A stretch of 64,000 nt of DNA, from assembly GCF_900465055.1 (NCBI RefSeq), contig NZ_LS483250.1:4278001-4342000 (forward strand). The letters run 5' to 3'. The position numbers and the translations under genes were made by a program. The notes beneath the pieces were generated by a model, which worked only from the letters and a program-made list of their open reading frames with translations, was not told the origin of the DNA and made no database searches. This stretch comes from Moritella yayanosii (lineage in GTDB: Bacteria; Pseudomonadota; Gammaproteobacteria; Enterobacterales; Moritellaceae). Positions 48,584 to 56,609 of this stretch are shown here, in pieces. Each line of letters begins with the position of its first letter. Position 1 is the stretch's first letter.

Positions 48584-48719
48584 ATTAAACCTAGCTCTAC
48601 AGACGGAGAAAAAAGTGATCTCCATGAATGTTATTGAGCGATCTTCTTCATGTTAATACGCAATTGAGTGCCTTAGCCCGCAGTTGTTAATGTCAAAATT
48701 ACCTAGGATAAACATAATA

Positions 48720-50915
48720 ATGAGCTGGATAGATATCTTTGTTACTTACCTTTTTTCCCTCAAATATCTTGTTTATGGACTCGCTATTATTCTATTAATA
48801 AGCGGCATTGATGATTTCTTTATTGATATTTGTTACTGGACGCGACACTTTTATCGTAAATTTTTTGTTTATGACAAACATGAATTTCACGATTATGAAT
48901 GTTTGTATGACGCGCCGGAAAAACCGTTAGCCATTATGGTACCAGCGTGGCAAGAACACGGAGTGGTTGGTCCGATGGCTGAATTAGCCGCTAAGACATT
49001 AGATTATGAAAATTATCATATTTTTGTCGGTACCTATCCCAATGATCCGCAAACCCAAGAAGAAGTAGACCAAGTTTGTGCACGTTTCCCTAATGTGCAT
49101 AAAGTGGTCTGCGCGCGTCCGGGCCCAACGAGTAAAGCGGATTGTTTAAATAACATAGTCGCGGCTATATTCCTGTTTGAAGCGCAGGCTAAGTTTGAAT
49201 TTGCTGGTTTCATTCTCCATGATTCTGAAGACGTCGTGAGTACCATGGAGTTGCGGCTTTATAACCATCTGGTGAACAGAAAAGATCTTATCCAGCTACC
49301 TGTCTACCCATATACACGTAAATGGACCGACTTTACTAGCGGTCACTACATCGATGAATTTTCAGAACTGCACGGCAAGGATGTCCCGGTTCGAGAAGCT
49401 ATCGCCGGACAGGTACCAAGTGCAGGTGTCGGCACCTGTTTTAGCCGCAGAGCCATCAGTATGCTGCTCCGAGAAGGTGATGGTATTGCGTTTGATATTC
49501 AAAGCTTAACCGAAGATTACGATATCGGCATCCGTATTAAAGAGCACGGAATGGAAGAGATTTTTGTGCGTTACCCGGTTGTGACACCTGAGCACGAGAA
49601 AGCGCATTCAATCTGGTCAGGTAAAAACCTGCGTGAAAGCAGTGTGATATGTATACGTGAGTATTTTCCTGATACTTTCAATACTGCAGTAAGGCAGAAA
49701 TCCCGCTGGATTGTCGGCATCGTATTTCAAGGAATGAAAAATCATGCCTGGAGTAAATCATGGTCGATGAACTATTTCTTATGCCGAGATCGTAAAGGTG
49801 GTATTACCAACTTAGTCGGCTTTATTGCTGTGCTGGTATTCACTCAGTTAGGCCTCATCTGGCTGGTGCAAAGTCTGAGCGATGATCCTTACCATTTCCT
49901 TTCTATTTATGGCGATGAACCATGGCTGAGTATTCTGTTGAAAATTAATGCATTTTTTCTTATCAACCGGATAATTCAACGCTTTATTTTTGTTAAAGCT
50001 TATTACGGCTGGATGCAGGGATTCTTATCAATACCGCGTATGGTTTGGGGTAATATTGTTAACTTTTTTGCTAATATTCGCGCGTTACGCCAAGTCATTG
50101 AGATGGGGGATGCACGCCGTGTCGCCTGGGATAAAACCACGCATGACTTTCCCCATTTAGATGATGAACGTAGCGCGCGTAAAGCCATAGGTCAAATTTT
50201 AATTGATTTGGGCGCAATAACAGAAATACAGTTAGATAAAGCCTTAAAAGACAAACCACGAGGCCAACGCCTAGGACGTTACTTGTTAAATAACCAACTT
50301 GTGACATCTGAGAGTCTAGTCAAAGCCGTAGCAGAGCAAGCGGAAGTTGGTTATCAAAATATTGAACCTCTCAATATATCGGCTGGCCTTATTACGCTAA
50401 TCAGTAAAGGTCTGGCTTGGCGTTACGGCATCGTAGCGGTTAATTATAAATCGGAACAAGGGGTCATGCTGGCAAGTGAAGAATATTTATCCCCCGTTAG
50501 CCTGGCAGCCATTAGTCGTCAATTAAAGTGTCAAGTTAGCTATATCATTACCTATCCGGGTCAGGTGCAAATAGCACTTAAAGCCTATTATAGCGGTGAA
50601 ACGTTTACCGATCCTAGAGTTGGAGTAGAACGCTTCGAGCTGCTTGACAAAAATATGCAGCAGCAGGTTTGGGCGCAATATGTTGAAGGTCAGTGGTCGC
50701 TGTTAGAGATATTATCCGAGTATTGTAATATTTCTCCCCAGGTGATGAATCAAATATTAATCGGCTATGAAAAAAATCCTCTTACGTTAACTGATTACTT
50801 ACTGGATAAAGAAGTAATCAGTGTGGAACAACTGGATACGGCTATTGTCATACAGGCAAAACGAGAGCCCAATCTGGCACATCTGATCACCGGAGCATTA
50901 AACGCATGCGTTTGA
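48720..50915 (+). CDS. nfrB: NfrB-type glycosyltransferase with C-terminal MshEN-like domain
   Basis: 731 residues, strongly matching E. coli NfrB, the inner-membrane synthase of the N4-glycan-receptor exopolysaccharide. Processive GT2 residues are DSED (168-171), TED (264-266) and QKSRW (326-330). Membrane helices lie near 5-32, 362-385 and 400-425. From about 485 an MshEN/GSPII_E-N-like domain follows, with QRLGRYLLNNQLVTSESLVK at 516-535 and a second, weaker repeat after 650. In this domain class the RLGxxLL pattern binds c-di-GMP. I start at MSWIDIF, which aligns with the E. coli N-terminus, rather than at 48684 or 48690. nfrA overlaps it by 10 bases. Confidence 0.92.
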   Translation: MSWIDIFVTYLFSLKYLVYGLAIILLISGIDDFFIDICYWTRHFYRKFFVYDKHEFHDYECLYDAPEKPLAIMVPAWQEHGVVGPMAELAAKTLDYENYHIFVGTYPNDPQTQEEVDQVCARFPNVHKVVCARPGPTSKADCLNNIVAAIFLFEAQAKFEFAGFILHDSEDVVSTMELRLYNHLVNRKDLIQLPVYPYTRKWTDFTSGHYIDEFSELHGKDVPVREAIAGQVPSAGVGTCFSRRAISMLLREGDGIAFDIQSLTEDYDIGIRIKEHGMEEIFVRYPVVTPEHEKAHSIWSGKNLRESSVICIREYFPDTFNTAVRQKSRWIVGIVFQGMKNHAWSKSWSMNYFLCRDRKGGITNLVGFIAVLVFTQLGLIWLVQSLSDDPYHFLSIYGDEPWLSILLKINAFFLINRIIQRFIFVKAYYGWMQGFLSIPRMVWGNIVNFFANIRALRQVIEMGDARRVAWDKTTHDFPHLDDERSARKAIGQILIDLGAITEIQLDKALKDKPRGQRLGRYLLNNQLVTSESLVKAVAEQAEVGYQNIEPLNISAGLITLISKGLAWRYGIVAVNYKSEQGVMLASEEYLSPVSLAAISRQLKCQVSYIITYPGQVQIALKAYYSGETFTDPRVGVERFELLDKNMQQQVWAQYVEGQWSLLEILSEYCNISPQVMNQILIGYEKNPLTLTDYLLDKEVISVEQLDTAIVIQAKREPNLAHLITGALNACV

Positions 50916-53900
50916 AATACATAATTTTGTTATTACTCATTGTCTGTAGCTCTGTCCAAGCAAAAGACAGTTTTCCCGCAGGTGACGGTTTATCTGACTA
51001 CACGCAATTTCGCTTATTTCCGCATGTAGATAAAGCGTATCGGCTGACAGAGCAAAGCAGATATGCCGAAGCTGTACCTATTTGGAAAGATGCATTAAAC
51101 ATCTCTCCTTATAATCGCGTGGTCACAAAAGAACTTATCGCCACTTATCTTAAGTTAAAAGAGTTCCAAAACGCAGACCGTTTAATCGAGCATTATCTTA
51201 GTTTGAATAGTACTGATAATGAATTTTACGCATTACAGATCGAAGTGCTAATCGAGGCGATTGAGCAGGGTGATAATGAGGCATTGGAACGGGCTAAAGA
51301 GAAACTTAAAGATGACCGCATTGATAAACAACTGCGATTTCACTTGCTCTACGAGGCGAGTCATTACAGCTATGAACATGGCCAGAAAGACGACGCCTTA
51401 AATTTAATCAAGACTCATTTATTTCTGGACAACGCAGACTTTGTGGTCCACTTAGCCGATGCCAATATTCTGTTAAAAGAGCAGCGCTTAGAGGATGTTG
51501 AACAGTTACTCAAAGATAACCAGTTCTCCCATTCACATGCCGGTAAACAAATAAGACAAGCGCTGTTACAGGCTTATGTTGGTCGTGGTAAAGATACCCA
51601 GGCTTTACAGCAATTTTCTATTCTCAACGAGGAGCATTCATTAACCAAGGATGAAATTGACCAATGGGTTGTGTTATTAATAAAACGCAATGAGATAAGT
51701 AAAGCAGATAAGTTACTGGCACTGCAGACCGACAACTTTGATGCACAGTTTAAACGAGTTTATATCAATTTAAAAGCCGGTAGAGACCAGCAAACGAGGG
51801 CCCCCCTGAACAACGCTATTAAGTTAATTAAAACGGCAGAACAGGAACGACAGGTACTGATTTTAGCTGCCGAATTGGTGAGTAAACAAAAACAACTTTC
51901 CCTTTATTATTATGAGCATGAAGTCAAATTCAGTGAAAATACAAGTCTTTGGCGTGATACCGCCGTTAATATAGCAGAGCAAAACGACGACTATCGACAG
52001 GCTATCCAACTACTGGCTGCTAAAAAGAACCTGACTAAAAAAGATCGTCAAACAATCGCTGAACTGTATCAAAAGCAGGGTAATAGTGACAAGTATCAGC
52101 TTATCTATCAGCAGCTTAATCAAGATTATCCAACGGACTGGAAAATATTAGCAAACTACAGTTACCAGTTGATAGAAAGCGACCAGCAGAATGTTGCCTA
52201 CGAGCATTTAATCAAAAGCTACCCTTTTAAAGGCGCGACTACCGTAGAAGCTGAGACATTAAAAAGTTATATGTTTGAACTGGCTTCTGGGATTGATAAT
52301 AGCGAATTGGAAAGACAGTTACTGATGCTTCCAAATACCAGTTTTAACGACAGCGAACGCCAACAGTTAGCTGTGCTTTGGATGCAAGTTGGATATTGTG
52401 ATAGAGCTCGAAAGTTATACAGTAAACCCTATCGCCGTAAAAATATGCTGAATCTAGGGTACTGCTTCAAACAAAATGGTTCGGTTTATGCGTACGATTA
52501 CTTCATCCAAGCAGACCAGCTTAGAAGCGGTTCAGACACACAAATTGAACTGGCTTATATCGAAGCTGAATCAGGTCAGCAGCAGAAGGCTTTTGACCGC
52601 TGGTTGACGTTAACAACTGGTACTTTAGAAAATAGGCATTATCTACAAGCCGCACAAACAGCGCTATCCGTTGAAGAAATAACTCAGGCCAAGCTTTGGT
52701 TTAATCAGTATGAAAAGAATAAAGGTGAGAAAAAATTAGCGTATTGGAATTTTAAAGCCCAACTAAGTAAAAAAACAGGGGATAACACCGGTGCTTTAAT
52801 TAGCCTGCAGCAGGCGCAAAAAATAGATCCCACAGCGCAGAGATTGATTCAAATAGCGGCATTACAATCACCCGAACAAGCGGTAGTCACTCGCCAACAA
52901 GCAGAACTGTTATTACGCTCAGCGTTATTAGTTGATCCTGACAATAGTCGCTTATCTCAGGAACTTGGCTATTTACTGCTAAGTGAAGATAAATCGCAAG
53001 AAGCTATTTTACACTTTGAAAATAGCCTTAAAGGCATGCCCGACAATTACCCTATGTATCAGCAGTTATCTTACCTTTATCTGCAAAATGATAATAAGGA
53101 AATGGCACAGGTTTGGTCTGGTAAAGCCACTGAAAACATGAACTATTACATCACCGAACCGGTTAATGGCGTCAGTGTCGAACAGCTTAAATTTAATAAA
53201 AGACGCTATAACGAGCAGTTAGAACGAGAATATAACCTTAATTTCGATCTCTGGTATGGTAAAAATAGCGTGCCAGCCTACTTACCTGTAGCCGCTGACG
53301 ATAAAGAAAATAATTATGCCAATTACTGGCAGTTATTGCTAGAAAGTAAGCCTGATAAATTTAAAACAGCATTGGGCGACGTCGCTGTGTACGGACGTTT
53401 ATTTGGACAAAACTCATCAACTCAACGAATTGGTAGTCCGAGTGGGGTTGATATGTTAGGGCTTGGTGCTCGTTTAGCCCCCTTTGCAAATCAAAGTTTT
53501 TATCTTTACGCTGAACCACAATATCATTTGGATTTAAATCAGGCGGATCTTATGGTTAGAGCCACCGCGTCTTTCTTCTCCACTGGGGAATACTCTAGTG
53601 AGTGGCATAACGATGGTAACGGCTGGACAGAGCAAGAGCTTTATTTTGATGCTGCTTACTGGAGCAAGGATGGCGTCCATGCGGTCACATCGAAATACAG
53701 TATTGGTCATAACTTTAAATTATCGAGCTCTTTTGACCAAGCATGGACAATAAAACCTTATGGTCTGTTACAGGTTTCTGGGAATGATTTAGGTGGTGTA
53801 TCTAGCGTTGGCGCAGGCCTTGAATTTAATTTATGGAGCAACGGTAGTGAAACTGTGGCCTACAGCAGAAAAAGCACGGTAAAATTAGAATTTACACGCG

Positions 53901-53962
53901 CGTTCGAGACTTATTTGGATGATGACCATGGTATTGGTCTAACTGTGAGGCTCGCATGGTAA
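50906..53962 (+). CDS. nfrA: NfrA-type outer-membrane exopolysaccharide exporter
   Basis: 1018 residues, similar in length to E. coli NfrA (about 990). A signal peptide ends near SVQA. Residues 30-760 form TPR-like helical repeats, for example AEAVPIWKDALNISPYNRVV and DNSRLSQELGYLLLSEDKSQ. The last 200 residues are the conserved NfrA beta-barrel, ending in an aromatic residue (LTVRLAW) as outer-membrane proteins do. NfrA exports the glycan made by NfrB and in E. coli serves as the phage N4 receptor. The overlap with nfrB before and with the DUF4434 gene after shows one coupled operon. Confidence 0.9.
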   Translation: MRLKYIILLLLIVCSSVQAKDSFPAGDGLSDYTQFRLFPHVDKAYRLTEQSRYAEAVPIWKDALNISPYNRVVTKELIATYLKLKEFQNADRLIEHYLSLNSTDNEFYALQIEVLIEAIEQGDNEALERAKEKLKDDRIDKQLRFHLLYEASHYSYEHGQKDDALNLIKTHLFLDNADFVVHLADANILLKEQRLEDVEQLLKDNQFSHSHAGKQIRQALLQAYVGRGKDTQALQQFSILNEEHSLTKDEIDQWVVLLIKRNEISKADKLLALQTDNFDAQFKRVYINLKAGRDQQTRAPLNNAIKLIKTAEQERQVLILAAELVSKQKQLSLYYYEHEVKFSENTSLWRDTAVNIAEQNDDYRQAIQLLAAKKNLTKKDRQTIAELYQKQGNSDKYQLIYQQLNQDYPTDWKILANYSYQLIESDQQNVAYEHLIKSYPFKGATTVEAETLKSYMFELASGIDNSELERQLLMLPNTSFNDSERQQLAVLWMQVGYCDRARKLYSKPYRRKNMLNLGYCFKQNGSVYAYDYFIQADQLRSGSDTQIELAYIEAESGQQQKAFDRWLTLTTGTLENRHYLQAAQTALSVEEITQAKLWFNQYEKNKGEKKLAYWNFKAQLSKKTGDNTGALISLQQAQKIDPTAQRLIQIAALQSPEQAVVTRQQAELLLRSALLVDPDNSRLSQELGYLLLSEDKSQEAILHFENSLKGMPDNYPMYQQLSYLYLQNDNKEMAQVWSGKATENMNYYITEPVNGVSVEQLKFNKRRYNEQLEREYNLNFDLWYGKNSVPAYLPVAADDKENNYANYWQLLLESKPDKFKTALGDVAVYGRLFGQNSSTQRIGSPSGVDMLGLGARLAPFANQSFYLYAEPQYHLDLNQADLMVRATASFFSTGEYSSEWHNDGNGWTEQELYFDAAYWSKDGVHAVTSKYSIGHNFKLSSSFDQAWTIKPYGLLQVSGNDLGGVSSVGAGLEFNLWSNGSETVAYSRKSTVKLEFTRAFETYLDDDHGIGLTVRLAW

Positions 53963-54882
53963 GAGGGATTTTGGTCAGTGTGCTGCTGCTTTTTTCTATC
54001 AATGCAACGGCGCTGGTAAAGGATAGTTGGGTATTTTATCAGCCGCAGCTGCGCGATGTCTCGGTCACTAAAGCCCAATGGCAAGTATTACTGTCTGAAC
54101 TTAAGCAGTCCGGCGCGAAAGGTATAGTCTTGCAATGGACTGCATACGGAGAGCGTAGTGACTTGAGTATTAAGCAAGATGAGCAGCTTGAGCAGGTATT
54201 TAAACTGGCAGATAAAATGCAGCTAAAGGTCATTATAGGCTTATATTCCGACCCTGATTTTTTCTCTCGGATTAAGCAACCAACAGCATCGTTAAAATAT
54301 TACCTGCATAAACAAAAAGTACTATCTCTAAAACAGGTCGATAAATGGCTGGAATACGTTAACTCAACCGCGTTTTCTGGTTGGTACTTAACGGAAGAAA
54401 TTGATGATTATCACTGGCAGGACGCAGGTAAAAAAAACTTGTTAATGCAACATCTCACTTCGATGAAAGAGGCAATATTAACATTAACGCCAAAGCAGCC
54501 TATTTATATTTCTGCTTATATCGGCGGCCACCAATCGGCACTCAATGTGAGATCGTTATTTTCTGCGGTGTCACAGCAGGGTCAGCTTAAGGTTTTGTTG
54601 CAAGACGGTTCTGGTACACAAGCATTAACCGCAGAGCAAAGAGATTATTACTTTTCATCACTGCTAAGTTGTGAAAATGACAGTTCCCCGATTTCAGGGA
54701 CTGTCTTCGAGTATTTCAGACAACAGCAGAATGTCGATGTTTTCAACGCTCTGCCACCTTCAAAGGCACAATGGCAGCAGCAGTTAAAGTCGATGGGTGG
54801 TTATTGTAACGGTGATAAATTCATCTTTTCATTACGTTACCTGCCGTATGCCCAAGGTATTTTAGCAAGTAAATCTAATTAA
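53956..54882 (+). CDS. DUF4434-type periplasmic TIM-barrel protein of the nfr operon
   Basis: 308 residues. A signal peptide ([10 protein letters not shown]) leads into a TIM-barrel-like chain: [58 protein letters not shown]. The acidic EEIDD at a strand end is where glycoside hydrolase-like members carry catalytic acids. The E. coli nfr operon also ends with a DUF4434-like gene (ybcH), so it may trim or modify the polymer in the periplasm. It starts inside the nfrA stop region (ATGGTAA) and overlaps wecB tail to tail by 4 bases. Confidence 0.75.
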   Translation: MVRGILVSVLLLFSINATALVKDSWVFYQPQLRDVSVTKAQWQVLLSELKQSGAKGIVLQWTAYGERSDLSIKQDEQLEQVFKLADKMQLKVIIGLYSDPDFFSRIKQPTASLKYYLHKQKVLSLKQVDKWLEYVNSTAFSGWYLTEEIDDYHWQDAGKKNLLMQHLTSMKEAILTLTPKQPIYISAYIGGHQSALNVRSLFSAVSQQGQLKVLLQDGSGTQALTAEQRDYYFSSLLSCENDSSPISGTVFEYFRQQQNVDVFNALPPSKAQWQQQLKSMGGYCNGDKFIFSLRYLPYAQGILASKSN

Positions 54883-56000
54883 TCGTTAACTAATTGTGCC
54901 ACGATGCGACTGCAGGCTAGACCGTCACCGTAAGGGTTGTGAGATTTTGCCATTTTTTCATAAAGCGAGGGATCACTGAGCAAGGCTAAGGTAGCATCAG
55001 TAATTCTATCAATATCGGTACCGACCAACTTAACCGTTCCGGCTGTTATGGCTTCCGGACGCTCAGTGGTATCACGCATCACTAACACTGGTTTACCCAG
55101 CGATGGAGCTTCTTCCTGTACGCCACCTGAATCGGTGATAATTAAATAACTGCGATTCATTAAGTACACGAAAGGCAGGTAATCTTGCGGTTCAATTAAA
55201 AAAACATTATCGAGTCCAGATAAAATTCGATTGACCGGTTCGCGTACATTGGGGTTCATATGCATAGGATATAAGATTTGTACATCTGGTCGTGTTTTGG
55301 CAATTCTGGCGAGTGCTTCACAAATGCGTTCAAAGCCGCCACCAAAACTTTCTCGTCTGTGGCCAGTCACTAAAATTAACTTTTTCTGTGCATCTAAAAA
55401 TGAAAATTCATGGTCAAGTTCAGTCGTTACCGATGAATCTCGCTGTAGTTTATCTTTAACCCATAACAGCGCATCGATAACCGTATTACCTGTTACTGTG
55501 ATCCGCGCTTCAGGCACCAGCTCTTTCATTAAATTGTTTTTTGAGCCTTTCGTCGGCGCAAAGTGATAATGAGCCAGTACCCCGGTTAATTTTCTATTTG
55601 CTTCTTCGGGCCAGGGTGAGTAAAGGTTTCCAGTTCGTAATCCGGCTTCGACATGCGCAATTTTTATCTGTTTATAAAATGCAGCTAAAGAGGCTGAAAA
55701 AGTCGTGGTTGTGTCGCCATGTACTAGTACAATGTCGGGTTCAAAATCATCGAGAACGTCTTTTAAACCGGCCAGGATATTACCCGTTACATCAAATAAG
55801 TCCTGTCCAGGTTTCATTATATTTAAATCATAATCTGGGGTGATCTCAAATAAGTTTAATACCTGATCTAACATTTCTCGATGCTGCGCCGTTACACAAA
55901 CCCGGCTTATTATATTATCTTGTTCAGCTAACTTATGCACCAATGGCGCCATTTTAATGGCCTCAGGGCGAGTACCAAATACAGTTAAAACTTTTTTCAT
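54879..56000 (-). CDS. wecB: UDP-N-acetylglucosamine 2-epimerase (non-hydrolysing)
   Basis: 373 residues, the WecB length. It interconverts UDP-GlcNAc and UDP-ManNAc. Seen are [66 protein letters not shown] and [22 protein letters not shown], all diagnostic. In E. coli wecB (nfrC) is required for the N4 receptor because it provides UDP-ManNAc, but it lies in the ECA cluster. Here it is alone next to the nfr genes, without wecC or other ECA genes, which suggests dedication to this polymer. Confidence 0.95.
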   Translation of the reverse strand: MKKVLTVFGTRPEAIKMAPLVHKLAEQDNIISRVCVTAQHREMLDQVLNLFEITPDYDLNIMKPGQDLFDVTGNILAGLKDVLDDFEPDIVLVHGDTTTTFSASLAAFYKQIKIAHVEAGLRTGNLYSPWPEEANRKLTGVLAHYHFAPTKGSKNNLMKELVPEARITVTGNTVIDALLWVKDKLQRDSSVTTELDHEFSFLDAQKKLILVTGHRRESFGGGFERICEALARIAKTRPDVQILYPMHMNPNVREPVNRILSGLDNVFLIEPQDYLPFVYLMNRSYLIITDSGGVQEEAPSLGKPVLVMRDTTERPEAITAGTVKLVGTDIDRITDATLALLSDPSLYEKMAKSHNPYGDGLACSRIVAQLVND

Positions 56001-56170
56001 ATATACCCCAGAAAAATGGATGTTAAATTCATAACTTATACGCCTAATTTCAATTGCAGAAATAGCCTCTCATATACATTAATTAAAATATAGTCCAAGG
56101 ATTACAGCATGAAAATATCGTGTGAAGCAACAGTTAGAGTATTTGTCTGACGCAAAGTTCCTTATCACAA

Positions 56171-56205
56171 CCATGTTGATATAAATTGCGTTAGATCATA
56201 GCGCT
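56171..56205. promoter_or_regulatory. 35-bp conserved motif, copy 2 (wecB side)
   Basis: CCATGTTGATATAAATTGCG plus 15 bases, 29 of 35 identical to 46202-46236. It lies 171 bases upstream of wecB, in the same absolute orientation as copy 1. It is also about 45 bases before two short membrane-type frames on the plus strand. It could serve either side. Confidence 0.45.
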
Positions 56206-56249
56206 CACGTTCGGTTCGTTGAACAATAGTGGTATTGGCAATCGAATTA

Positions 56250-56357
56250 ATGGGCATTATGATCTGTGCGGGCTGTATCGCCTTGGGATTTGCTTGTTCG
56301 TTACCAACCAAGATGTACCTGACCTTTGTGCTGGTTAAACGTGAACAAAAACAATAA
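56250..56357 (+). CDS. Possible 35-residue membrane peptide
   Basis: MGIMICAGCIALGFACSLPT then KMYLTFVLVKREQKQ: a hydrophobic span with three cysteines and a basic tail. No clear ribosome site. The frame is also open to a GTG at 56229. It could be a real small membrane protein or the end of a lost gene. Confidence 0.3.
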   Translation: MGIMICAGCIALGFACSLPTKMYLTFVLVKREQKQ

Positions 56358-56376
56358 CAAAAGGAGATTGTAAATT

Positions 56377-56442
56377 ATGAAAGAAACGACTCGGTATTTG
56401 ATAGTATTAGTCATGTTTATTGTTATTCAGGCATGTGATTAA
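56377..56442 (+). CDS. Possible 21-residue membrane peptide
   Basis: MKETTRYLIVLVMFIVIQAC plus Asp: a charged start and one hydrophobic span ending in Cys. AAGGAG at 56361-56366 precedes the ATG by 10 bases, better than the frame before it. Nineteen bases separate the two short frames. Confidence 0.35.
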   Translation: MKETTRYLIVLVMFIVIQACD

Positions 56443-56609
56443 TCGTCTTCAAGCTAACAGAAAAGGCTATTTCTTCGTTATTCTCGCGGCATTTCCATCA
56501 ATCAGATGTTATCTAAGCAAGAATAAATGGCTTAATCATGCAGGCGAGACGCTAGGATAGTATTGGGTATGCGCGATCGCCTTACTCTGCTATTTAAATT
56601 ATCTCAGCA

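Larger units (their letters stand above)
46458..48662 (+). mobile_element. IS21-family element, copy 1 (internally deleted)
   Basis: 2205 bp, flanked by the 6-base duplication ATTGAG (46452-46457 and 48663-48668). Ends are TGCATATTAAC and GTTAATACGCA, imperfect inverted repeats with TG...CA termini. It carries istA and istB in order. Compared with copy 2 it lacks 69 bp at the left end (three 23-bp terminal repeat units) and 330 bp at the istA/istB junction. Otherwise the two are nearly identical. Confidence 0.93.
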
